NCBI RefSeq assembly: GCF_019279795.1
Contig: NC_056744.1
Span: 907,966,571 to 908,030,570, forward strand
Length of the DNA: 64,000 nt
Origin: Protopterus annectens
Lineage: Eukaryota > Chordata > Ceratodontiformes > Protopteridae
Reading direction: 5' to 3'
Numbering within the stretch: the first letter of the stretch is position 1; every line of letters begins with the position of its first letter. Positions 44,051-53,772 of the stretch are shown here, one piece after another. Below the pieces are notes generated by a model. The model searched no databases. It saw only the letters and a program-made list of their open reading frames with translations, and was not told where the DNA came from. The position numbers and the translations under genes were made by a program.

Positions 44051-45789
44051 TTTTTTCTTGATAACTAATCTATCTTACATGTACACTCACATGTTTCCAT
44101 TAGGGCGCAAGCAGGGGTTGTAAAATATATCCATGAGGATAATGTTGTTTTAGTAACATGTAGACAACACTTGCACATATTATAGTAATACAAAAAACAT
44201 TAAGTATGGCTTTCACATGTTTCTGGATTTGAAATCTTAACACTACGAAAACATTTTATAAACAATATGAATTATGTCAATACATAACCAAGGAAATGTT
44301 ACTTCACAACCTTAATTTTACTGGTTTGAATGGAAAGTCACAAACAATGAGGCAAGGGAGAATGTAGGCGTCAGTCACAGTAATGACAGTTTTAGCATTA
44401 CAGAAGCCATACATTACAGCCAGCAGTATAACAAATGATCCAGCGCAGAACAGAGATGCGCTGTGCTAAGGTGTTGTCATGATTTATACATTTGTTCATT
44501 AATTCAAGTATTTGGGCAGTATGCTTCTTAACAATGTATACAGCTGGAACATCATATGTGGTATGCATTCAACTCTTTCCTGTTCAAAAGAAGATTAGCC
44601 TGACTGTACATAGCTAAGCACAGTAGTGGGAAGGGCACCAGAGTAATGTAGCCGAAGGCAAAAACTCAAGATTTGACCATAAGCTGTGTATTTTTATTTC
44701 CCCTAAGTTATAAGTGCTACTTTGTGCTAGACCGTGTGCAAATGCAGAGGCGCAAGACTGATGACACAAAAGGGGAAGATGCATAGATAGGGGGAGAGGG
44801 AGGCTGGGCCAAGTCGATTGACAGACATAGGATAATGGAGGCTCAGAATAATATGTAGGCAACAGCTACACCTAAAATAGTGTACTGGATTAGAACCCTT
44901 GAAAATAAGGAAAAATCAGTCTATAGATCTGAGCATTATCTCATCGTGCCACAAGTGACAACTTACTGAAGCAGGAGGTGTGGAGAGAGAGAGCTGGAGA
45001 GGAAAATACCAAGTTTTGTTTCTGTTACACTTAGGCCCATCTTTATAGTTTGTTTTTCTTCGTTATTAATGTGTCATGCTCTGTACAAGAAAGTGCTTGC
45101 TATAGGGATCTGGAAAGGATAAGAAAGTTGGAAATGGAATGTTTTTGCAAATATTTTCATGCTGCACTATTGAAATGATATGTTAATGAAATGTAAGTGG
45201 AGATGAAACCGACATCTGCAGTTAAACTTATGATGGTATATAACATGTCCTGAAATAATAATTTAATATATAGCTGTAATTGAACTCATGACGCTATGCA
45301 AAGTCATCATTCTGCAGAGAGGTGAATTATCTCAATACTCCACATAGGAACTTTTAGTTAATTACATCCAGCAGCCTATGAGCTATGAGAGTAGCTGTTT
45401 CAAAGTAGTGTCTTTACTCTGTATTCGCAGAGTGCAGTGGATTTAAGCACATTTGAACAAATTGAATGTTGTTAGTGTGGCTGAAGTCAAAATCTTCAGC
45501 TTTTGCCATAGAATGTTAAACAGCATTCACCATCATTCATCAGTGGTGCATGATGCTAACCTCCACACAAACAAGTGCAGTCTTTTCGATTGGTCATGTG
45601 TGCTGTGCGATTTCTATTTTTTACTAGGTTAAACATGTGAAAAAGGAGTTGATAGAGCAGTGGTGAAACAGCAGTGGCAAACAGAGGGTAGGGCACCAGA
45701 GAAAGAATACAGAAATTTCAGGAGGGTTGTGGGAGAACACCATAACTATCCATTTTTGTAAATGTATTGTACACATGGTTTGTAAATGT
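44051..45789. other. Unassigned region between DIRS 1 and SINE
   Basis: No convincing open frame, RNA gene or repeat family is seen. The only structure is a 24-25-base tandem duplication (TTTGTAAATGTATTGTACAC unit, about 45,754-45,805) at its right end, next to the SINE. Confidence 0.4.
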
Positions 45790-45805
45790 ATTGTACACAT
45801 GGTTT
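45790..45805. repeat. Target-site duplication of SINE copy A (left)
   Basis: ATTGTACACATGGTTT is repeated exactly at 46,036-46,051, directly after the SINE. An extra upstream copy of the same motif comes from a pre-existing tandem duplication. Confidence 0.9.
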
Positions 45806-46035
45806 ACCCGTGGTGGAGCTGCGGTAGCATTCTCGACTCACACTAAGACGCTGTCCGGTTCGATTCTCAGCTAGGGCTTCTTCTGCGTGGAGACATGCGT
45901 GAATGTCCCTTCGTTGAAGGTTGTGCGTCAGGGCTGGTAACTCTGCACGTAAAAAATCAACTACCAATCATTAGCGGACCGGAGTTCTGCTGTGGCGACC
46001 CCTAACCGGGAAAAGCCGAAAGAGACAAACAAATT
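45806..46035 (+). mobile_element. tRNA-derived SINE with RTE tail, copy A
   Basis: The head has a pol III A-box-like stretch ('GTGGTGGAGCTGCGGTAGC') and a good B box ('GGTTCGATTCTC'), as in tRNA-derived SINEs. The 3' end 'GTTCTGCTGTGGCGACCCCT' ... 'AAAAGCCGAAAGAG' matches the 3' terminus of the RTE at 10.26-10.30 kb. SINEs borrow the LINE machinery through such shared tails. A perfect 16-base target duplication shows it is relatively young. It encodes no protein. Confidence 0.88.
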
Positions 46036-46051
46036 ATTGTACACATGGTTT

Positions 46052-46413
46052 CATGACTTAGGAAAGTCACCACACCAGGGATGGGTAACTGCAGCAGAAT
46101 AATGTCGTATAGCCAGTTGGACTAAATTTAAGTGTCAGTTTGACTCTGGCATGAGTGAAGAGCTATGTATAAGGCATAATTTTTTTTTTTTTTGAGAGGA
46201 ATGTTGGGGGATGTGCTTAGGGATCTCTCTTACAGGAATAAAAGGGTCAGGTAGGTAGATTAGGTTAGGTGGCAGGCACAGACATACAGGACATGAAAGA
46301 CAGACTGGGACGGAAATGGATACAGAAGTTTGGGGGGCACCATGATTGGGGATAAGTATAGGGAACCTTGAATAGGAATCTGTATTCAGCTTGAGAACAG
46401 TCGGAAACTATTG
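46052..46413. other. Unassigned spacer before DIRS 2
   Basis: Short flank with a T-run at about 46,181-46,193. No feature is recognised. Confidence 0.4.
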
Positions 46414-46640
46414 ATGTTAAGTTGTCTATCTCGCGTTCATTCTTGCTGGATGGGTTCGGAGCCGATCCTCGGCCACTCTAAAAGCTCGAGAGCTAGTTCC
46501 ACCGGCTCGAGGCTCCCCTATATCCCATAATGCTAGGCGGTAACTCTTCAGATCTCGTTTGCCGCTATAGCGATCGAGGTGCTTTTCAACCGGCTCGTCA
46601 GGTTAGTTTTAAAAACTAGTTATCTTAGATAGACCCCCCT
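46414..46640 (+). repeat. Left terminal repeat region of DIRS 2
   Basis: The outer 41 bases pair with the internal region at 52,073-52,113. Because the right repeat is missing, the inner boundary of the repeat cannot be set. The end at 46,640 is a guess based on the change from GC-rich to AT-rich sequence. Confidence 0.7.
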
Positions 46641-46895
46641 TTTAAGTTAGTTTTCTTCATAAATTTATAAATTAGGTAATTTCCTTCCATTCCTAGTTTA
46701 ATTTTCCCCCTTTTTCTCCTAAACTCACTAGAGTTCTTCCCTTGGGATTTAGGCCCAGTCCCTCCCTTCCTAGTAGTTGGAGTGACTGTGTTTTGTAGGG
46801 ATTTATTTTTTCTAGATTAATTGTAATTTAATTTAAAATTTTAATAAGTGTAATCTGTGTGAGTGTGTGGTTACACTTTCTTTCCTTCTTTAGAC

Positions 46896-47204
46896 ATGTC
46901 TAAGGAATCAAAGGTCTCTGGCTTTAAGAAGTGTGACTCGTGCTGTCAGAAGATGTCTCTGACAGACGGTCACACTTCTTGTGTATACTGCCTGGGACCT
47001 TTGCACCTGCAGGATTCTTGTGCCGTTTGCCATGGCTTCAGCCCTAGAGTCCTGCAGGAGCGTAAAAATAAGCTCATTCTAAGGGGCTTATTGAAGCCTG
47101 AGGGTCCCCCGACTCAATCCTCGGGGAAACCCTCAAAGCCTCCCAGATCTTCGGCTCTGGTCTCTGAGTCGTCTTCTGGGGCTCCGAAGGCTGTTCGAAC
47201 ATAG
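46896..47204 (+). pseudogene. DIRS 2 Gag N-terminal Cys-rich part
   Basis: Starting at the ATG at 46,896 ('MSKESKVSGFKKCDSC'), this part has paired Cys motifs 'CDSC', 'CVYCLG' and 'CAVC' with 'GH', probably zinc-binding. It then has a Lys/Arg-rich stretch. An upstream in-frame ATG at 46,863 is less likely as start. The stop at 47,202 separates it from the main Gag frame at 47,548. DIRS 1 Gag begins with the same kind of segment. Confidence 0.7.
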
Positions 47205-49107
47205 ACTCCGGCCGGAGCCGATGACTCTCAAACTCATGTCCCTACTATTTCCTCGGCTCCGGCGAGCCGAAGACATGCTGAGTCGGCTCCAATCAAATTG
47301 TCGGAACCAACCTCCAGAAAAGGTCCGATCACCATCTATGCTCCGTTCATTCGGCTCCAGCATCACCATTGCTGTCTGAATGGAGCCATAGATCTCACTC
47401 CTCTAGGTAGTCGAGACTATCAGATCATGACCTTCAGAGGGTAGTGAGTCGACTTCTTAAGTCCGAGGCACTGGCCCAGATGCTTCAAAGTCCGACTCAA
47501 CAGTCTAGGACTATTCCATTACTCAGAATGTTCCTCCTCTGACTCCTTTGAGTTCGGAGCCGGGGTGGCTCGGACCCGAGACTGTGGTGGCGTCGGAACC
47601 GATACCGTTGTCTTCGGTACCGTCGTCTGCTCCGATGTCTTCCTTGGAAGAATCTCGGCACCGGACTTCCCTCGGCTCTGAGGGGGTGAGTGGCATCGGA
47701 CCCTTGTCTGACCCCGCTCTCCCTCTCGGTGCTTCAGCGCTGGTGAGTTCGGCTCTGACATCAGCCTCGGAGCCATCACTGTCGGTGCCGGGGGAGGTTT
47801 TCAGCTTTTCAGAGCGGAGACCTCTGGCTCTGCCTGACGGGGGTGCCTTCGAGGTCATGAGGAGCGTGTTAGAACCTGGTTCAACTCCACAGTCGGCTCC
47901 GTCTGCCCCTCCCTCCACGATGCCTCCGGTGATTTCTGCTCACTCTCTCATCCCGGACCGTAGAGAGCCAGCTCCTCAAGTATCCCCAGTGGGGATCTCC
48001 TCCTCTTCCGAGGCCTCTCCTGACCCGGTAGGAGAGCCTCCTAGGAAGAGGCAGTGCAAGAGGAAGCACATAGACTCCCCTGAGTCTGTCACCTCTGACA
48101 CTGATTTAGAGGATTCTGAAGGTTCCCCTCATTCCCCCTCTGAAGAGGTCTCCTTTGCAGACATCCTCGAAATCTTAAAACAAAGGGGGAATTGGCCATC
48201 CCTCAACCCTTCAGAGGATGAATCTGTGCATCTTGAGGCATTTGGCTCTCGTCCTTCCACCTCCTGGGTGTCCCCTCCCTTTGACCCCCTCATGCAAGTG
48301 GTGGCAAAGAAGGCCTGGACTGCTCCTGACTCAGTGGAACCCACCCCCAGGAGACCATCAAAATTTATCACTGCTCCCAAGGACAAAGAATTTTTAACCA
48401 AAGGCGTCTCTGTTGATGCTATGGTGATGGCTGCGGCCACCAAGAAGGAGTTAGCTGATCCTTCGGTGCCTGTTCATCCTCCTAACAAGGAGTCTAGGTC
48501 TATGAACAGGTACGGGAAGCGGATGTTCTCGTCAGCGACCTTTACTATGTGCTCGCTGAATTACCTGTGTCATTTCACTCGTCTTCAGAGGGATTTGCTC
48601 AAGGAAGCGAGCGAAATGTTAAAGGACCCAACAGCTGCGGGATTTCAGGATAGGATGAACTCTCAGCTGGCGACCCTTAATTCTATAACTAACTCCTTCA
48701 TGCGCCTCCTTTCATATGCGGCGGATGGAGCGAGTAGAGCGGCAGGTACAGGTGTGGCCTTGCGTCGGCACGCCTGGATGCGGCTATGTAATTTTGCGGA
48801 CCCTTTCAAGGTGTCCTTCACTAACTCCCCCTTTGATGGATCATCCCTCTTTGGTCCTCCAGTGAAGGAAACCCTGACTAGGTGCGAGACAGATGGCAAA
48901 ACTCTCTCTGCTGTCAGAGTTCGTTTTTCTACTCCTTCTAGGCCTTACCCCAAAGGACAGAAGGGGGGAAAGATGTGGTTCCGCAAACAATCTCAGGGAG
49001 ATTTGCCTGACGCACAGAGTCGATTCCCCTCTAGAGGCAGAGGGGGGAACAATAATGGTAGACGCTGTCCTAGAGGCAGAGGGGGCCCGCAGAATCAGGG
49101 CAGTTGA
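47205..49107 (+). pseudogene. DIRS 2 Gag, main part (519 codons open from 47,548)
   Basis: The long open frame is Ser/Pro-rich at first (residues 1-160), then has a basic patch 'PPRKRQCKRKH' (about 163-173), an acidic Ser region ('SDTDLEDSEGS'), a helical domain ('FADILEILKQRG' to 'FMRLLSYAADG'), the box 'LRRHAWMRL' and an Arg/Gly-rich RNA-binding-like tail ('RGRGGNNNGRR'). The stretch 47,205-47,547 links it to the Cys-rich start in other frames. The C-terminus overlaps the RT frame, which is open from 48,893, so RT may have been made by frameshifting or re-initiation. Confidence 0.75.
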
Positions 49108-50150
49108 GAAACCTTTTCCGGCGAGCCTTTTCAGCATCCCTGAGGTGTTGCCCAACTGTCCACCTTCGGAGGCAGTCGGGGGAAGATTATCTCTGTACCC
49201 AGAAGTCTGGCTATCCCTAACTCGAGACAAGTGGGTACAGTCTATCATTTCCGAAGGCTACAGAATCCCATTCTTTTTCATTCCAAAGCAATCCAAAAAA
49301 TCCCTTCCAGACGTTCCACCCAGTCAAAGGGAGCAAGCAGCACTAGAAATTTCAAAGCTACTTGCAAAAAGAGCCATTCAACCAGTTCCAGCAGACCAAC
49401 AAGGATCCGGAATCTACTCCAAATTCTTTTTGGTTCCAAAGAAAACAGGGAACTGGAGACCCATTTTGGATCTCGGCAACTTGAACAAGTTTGTCAAGAA
49501 AACAAAGTTCCGGATGGTCACGCTGCAGTCCATTCTACCCCTTTTAGGGCGGGACAACTGGATGTGCTCAATAGATCTCCAGGATGCGTACTATCACATC
49601 AGAATGAGTCGGCGCTCAGGAGATTCCTCCGCTTCAGGCTGGGAACCAGTCATTTCAATTCAGGGCCCTGCCCTTTGGACTCACTACAGCCCCCGGTGTT
49701 TACCAAGTATGGCAGTGTTAAGCCTCTCAACTGAGATGACAAAGGATTCCAGGTGTTTCCGTATTTAGGCGACTGGCTCCTTACAGCCCCACCAAGCATC
49801 TTTGCTTCTTGCCAGAGACTACACTTTTCACACATGTCAAACACTAGGCATTTCAATAAATTACGAAAAGTCTGTCTTGTCGCCTTGTCGTGTTATTACC
49901 TTCATAGGCGCAAATCTAGACACAGTCAACATGTCAGCCAAACTCACAGAGCAGAGAATAGCAGACATACACAGACAGGTCTCTCTTGTCTTGCAGAGCA
50001 CCAAAGTCAAAGCCAGATTGATCCTGAAGGTCTTTGGGATTATGGCGGCAGCCATCCCTCTTCTACCATTAGCTCGCTTCCATATGAGAATCTTACAATG
50101 GATGCTCTTCACTCAATGGTCTTTCCAATGACTTCCAATGTCCCATCCTA
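49088..50150 (+). pseudogene. DIRS 2 reverse transcriptase (frameshifted)
   Basis: Motifs in order are 'KWVQSIISEGYRIPF', 'GSGIYSKFFLVPKKTGNW', 'RPILDLGNLNKFV', 'KFRMVTLQSILPLL' and 'CSIDLQDAYYHIRM' (first catalytic Asp, about 49,575). After a frameshift come 'RRFLRFRLGTSHF', then 'VFPYLGDWLL' at 49,753-49,782. As in DIRS 1, the Y-x-D-D box reads Tyr-Leu-Gly-Asp (GGC at 49,768-49,770). The C-terminal part 'LGISINYEKSVLSP' and 'FIGANLDTVNM' follows to about 50,130. Confidence 0.85.
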
Positions 50151-50860
50151 TTCGGATAACACAATCGTGCAAGAATCCTCTCTCTTGGTGGATCACATCT
50201 CCCCTGCTCCACCTAGGGAGACCTTTCGTCCCTTCCCTTCCGGTTGCTACAGTGACAACGGACACCTCCCTGATTGGGTGGGGGGGGGCATTACCAGGGC
50301 AGGACGATCCAAGGCATGTTGGCAACCTTTCGAGTGCCACTTGCACATAAATGTCCTAGAGATGAGAGCAGTGTTTCTAGCGTTGCAAGCCTTACAAGAC
50401 TCTCTTCCCAAGGGAACTATAGCAATTCAGACAGACAATTATTGCGGTACATTAACAAACAAGGCGGAACCAGATCTTGCCCCCTATGTCGAGAGGCACT
50501 CAGACTGTGGCAATGGGCGATTTCTTCTCAGCGGTTTCTGTTAAGCACATTCCGGGAAGTCCAATGTGATTGCGGACAAATTGAGCAGAGCTATTCTCAT
50601 GCCTCACGAGTGGTCTCTGAAGAATTCAGTGTTGGAGAAAGTTTTTTGAAAGTGGGGCCGGCCTTGCTGCGACCTTTTCGCTACTCCCCAAAACAGCAAG
50701 TGCGACGATTTTTTCACCCTCTTTCCCCAACCAGGCCACCCCAGCAGAGGCAGCTCTAGTACCACGATTGGCCCTGGGGACTTCTGTATGCTTTTCCTCC
50801 CTTCCACTGATATCTCAGCTAATACAGAAAGCCATCGCTCAGAAGCTTCCATGATCCTCA
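50151..50860 (+). pseudogene. DIRS 2 RNase H and linker region (frameshifted)
   Basis: RNase H motifs are 'VTTDTSLIGWGG' (first Asp, about 50,250-50,285, then a G-run that shifts the frame), 'INVLEMRAVFLALQAL' (Glu, about 50,350-50,400) and 'IAIQTDN' (second Asp, about 50,425). The stretch after a further shift reads 'KQGGTRSCPLC' and a 'PGKSNVIADKLSR'-type segment (about 50,550-50,590). The methylase-like linker is poorly preserved between 50,600 and 50,850. Confidence 0.75.
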
Positions 50861-51066
50861 TTGCCCTTACTGGCCTCGACAGATTTGGTTCCCATTTCTC
50901 CACCGTTATCTGTTGGAGCAACCTTGGCATCTGGACCCAGTTCCAGACCTCTTGACCCATCAGTCGGGTCAGTTGCACCACTCCCTCCCTTCTCTGAACC
51001 TCACAGCGTGGTTCCTCCAATTCCAACTCTAGCCAGGCTTCCCCTAATATCTCACTCAGAGATATT

Positions 51067-52042
51067 TTGATAGCCTCTCATAAATCCTCCACTCGGAAGA
51101 TTTATCATAGTAAGTGGAAACGTTTTTCCTGTTGGGCGCAGTCAAAGAATATAGATCCTTTCACTGCTTCAGTTCAATCAGTTTTAGACTTTCTAGCCGA
51201 ACTTTTCCACTCTGGTTCGTCTCCGGCACCATCAAAGTTCAGTTGGCAGCAATATCGAGCTTTCATGTTGGAGTCTGAGTCCTCCATTATGTCTCGCAAA
51301 GCCTTTTTAAAGGGAGTTTTTCTCCTCAAACCACATATCAGGGATCCTCCTCCTCAATGGGATCTCAACTTGACTCTAGCGTCCTTAATTCTTCCCCCCT
51401 TTGAACCTGCGGCTTCATGTTCAATGAAGTTACTATCTTGGAAAACACTCTTTTTAGTAGCCATCACTTCAGCTAGAAGAGTCTCTGAACTCCATGCTCT
51501 GTGTAGTCGACCCCCTTATCTTTTGTTTCATAAGGATAGGGTGTCCTTACGTACTAACCCATCCTTTTTGCCTAAGGTAGCTTCACTGGCAAATTTGAAT
51601 CAAACCATTGATCTTCCTGTGTTCTTACCTAATTATTCGAACAGGTCAGAACAAAAATTACATTGGTCCTGTCTAAATAGTACCTAAGTTGGCGATGAAC
51701 GTCTAAGCAAACAATTCAGGAAGTCTGATCAACTGTTTGTTTCTTATGCAGAAGGTAGAATGGGCCTTCCAGTTTCTAAAGTATCTCTCTAGATGGCTTA
51801 CTTTGTTGATTACCCTTGTCTATGAGATCAGACATCAACAGTTGTCATCAAAACCCAGGGCTCATTCAACTAGAGCTTTAGCCACATCTATAGCTTTCCA
51901 AGATAGGCTGCCTATTGATTCAATTTGTTCTGCAGCTACTTGGGCTTCTCCCCATACCTTCATTTCTCATTATAAGTTCGACTTGGCCTCTAGGGACCGA
52001 GCCAACTTTGGTTCCACTGTACTCAAGAGTCTGTTCCGATAG
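51067..52042 (+). pseudogene. DIRS 2 tyrosine recombinase (one main frameshift)
   Basis: The first frame (51,067-51,687) runs 'STRKIYHSKWKRFSCWA', 'VLDFLAELFHSGSS', 'PPFEPAA' and 'LVAITSARRVSEL' (catalytic Arg, about 51,475). After a break near 51,690-51,735 the second frame (to 52,042) has 'HSTRALATSIAF' (His43, Arg46), 'AATWASPHTFISHYKFD' (Trp69, nucleophile Tyr79) and a short C-terminus. All catalytic residues are still encoded. The stop lies 31 bases before the internal complementary region. Confidence 0.88.
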
Positions 52043-52072
52043 GCCACCCGGGACAAGGTGCTAGGGACGCGG

Positions 52073-52199
52073 TCCCATCCAGCAAGAATGAAGGCGAGAT
52101 AGACAACTTAACATTTAGAAGTTATGTACCTACCATAACGTTCCATGTTAGTTGTCTTCTTCTACGCCTTCTTTCTTCGTCCCACCCTCCTTCCCCTAG
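52073..52199. repeat. Internal complementary region of DIRS 2 (partial)
   Basis: 52,073-52,113 is complementary to the left end (46,414-46,454). The following part (52,114-52,170, with GTACCTACCATAA) is expected to match the missing right end. The same 13-mer sits at the equivalent place in DIRS 1. Sequence runs into the gap at 52,200. Confidence 0.85.
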
Positions 52200-52699
52200 N
52201 NNNNNNNNNNNNNNNNNNNNNNNNNNNNNNNNNNNNNNNNNNNNNNNNNNNNNNNNNNNNNNNNNNNNNNNNNNNNNNNNNNNNNNNNNNNNNNNNNNNN
52301 NNNNNNNNNNNNNNNNNNNNNNNNNNNNNNNNNNNNNNNNNNNNNNNNNNNNNNNNNNNNNNNNNNNNNNNNNNNNNNNNNNNNNNNNNNNNNNNNNNNN
52401 NNNNNNNNNNNNNNNNNNNNNNNNNNNNNNNNNNNNNNNNNNNNNNNNNNNNNNNNNNNNNNNNNNNNNNNNNNNNNNNNNNNNNNNNNNNNNNNNNNNN
52501 NNNNNNNNNNNNNNNNNNNNNNNNNNNNNNNNNNNNNNNNNNNNNNNNNNNNNNNNNNNNNNNNNNNNNNNNNNNNNNNNNNNNNNNNNNNNNNNNNNNN
52601 NNNNNNNNNNNNNNNNNNNNNNNNNNNNNNNNNNNNNNNNNNNNNNNNNNNNNNNNNNNNNNNNNNNNNNNNNNNNNNNNNNNNNNNNNNNNNNNNNNN
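52200..52699. other. Assembly gap (500 N)
   Basis: Exactly 500 unknown bases, probably an arbitrary gap length, between the DIRS 2 internal region and an (AC)n run. The right end of DIRS 2 should be inside or collapsed here. Open frames crossing it are artefacts. Confidence 0.98.
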
Positions 52700-52724
52700 T
52701 ACACACACACACACACATATATAT
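52700..52724. repeat. (AC)n/(AT)n microsatellite at gap edge
   Basis: Short AC then AT run directly after the gap; simple sequence is a likely cause of the assembly break. Confidence 0.9.
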
Positions 52725-52734
52725 GGGTCTACTA

Positions 52735-53035
52735 CTAAATTTTGAAGTTTCAAAACCTTGAATTTCTTATGGTCGAGATCATAAGATCGAAGTTTTGACA
52801 CTTCAAACTGCTTAAATGGAGATTGCTGAACAGCGCAGAACAATATATTTACTGTTTTTCTTTCTGTAGTGCGATTTCTGAGTTGGTATATTTAATTAGC
52901 GGGGGGTGCAAGGGGGCTTGCTCCCCTGCAAAAAACGTAAAAAAAAAAAATATTTTTTTTTAGCTCTTATGTTTTTTTATTGACATTTCAAAGTTTCAAA
53001 ACTTCGATCTTGTGGTCTCGACCCCCCAGGATTAA
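52735..53035. mobile_element. Foldback/MITE-like element with ~40 bp inverted ends
   Basis: GGTCGAGATCATAAGATCGA (about 52,772-52,810 region) and the segment 'TTCAAAACTTCGATC...GGTCTCGACC' (about 52,985-53,025) are near-complementary over ~40 bases. The middle holds the G-run/C-run repeat also seen at 1,008-1,085 and an A-run. There is no coding capacity. It could be a non-autonomous DNA transposon, but no family is recognised and no target duplication is clear. Confidence 0.55.
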
Positions 53036-53567
53036 AAGATTATATTTCTATTAAGCCCTATCTAATAAAAAAAAAAAAAGCAGAAGATTTACAATAAAAA
53101 TTAAAAAAAAAAATTTAAAATTAAAATTGAGAGATATATTATAAGTAGTCTGTATTTCATATGTACCATAGCTGGTTTCCTGAATAATTTAATGTATGTT
53201 AAGTTATAGTATTTCACAGGTTTTGTGTTTACATTTATTATTCATTATTTTTTCAAAGTATTGTTTAGATATTACTTAGTTGTTGAGTTTTATTTATTTT
53301 TATTTTTTGTAATATTGCAGGATTGTATTCTGCGTTTTTAAAACTTTGACAGTTTTAGATGTATGCTTTCACTTTAAATTAAGTCAGAATGGTATTTTTT
53401 GGCACCCTTTTTAAACTGAGACATTTAAAGATGGCTAACTGATAGTGGTATGTTTTTACACTTGGAAAAAGCCCTACAATTGAGTTAGGGTGAAAGCGCT
53501 TGTGGAATTTACTCAATAAATACTTTTTGGACATTCACCTTGTACGCTTATACGACTGTTTTTCTTG
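53036..53567. other. AT-rich unassigned stretch
   Basis: Mostly A/T with several A- and T-runs and no open frame of note. A small stem ('GCCCTACAATTGAGTTAGGG', near 53,471) precedes 'TGAAAGCGC'. It faintly recalls half of a hammerhead fold, but no CTGATGA partner exists. Confidence 0.4.

Positions 53568-53772
<205 letters not shown>

Larger units (their letters stand above)
46414..52199 (+). mobile_element. DIRS retrotransposon 2, right end lost in gap
   Basis: This is a second DIRS family, distinct in sequence from DIRS 1 and more GC-rich. The left end (46,414-46,454) is complementary to 52,073-52,113, the first half of the internal region, with one mismatch in 41. The rest of that internal region (52,114-52,170) should pair with the right terminal repeat, which lies in or beyond the 500-base gap. 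Gag, RT, RNase H and recombinase are in the standard order. Several single-base frameshifts exist, but long open stretches suggest it is younger than the copy at 2-4 kb. Confidence 0.92.

Noticed and set aside
45806..46035. tRNA gene
   Set aside because: A and B box-like sequences exist but there is no cloverleaf; the unit ends in an RTE tail and has a target duplication, so it is a SINE.
52122..52843. Open frames of ~190-215 codons on both strands
   Set aside because: They consist almost entirely of unknown bases of the assembly gap.
53471..53510. Third hammerhead candidate before the 53.6 kb microsatellite
   Set aside because: A stem and GAAA-like core are present but no CTGATGA core could be found.
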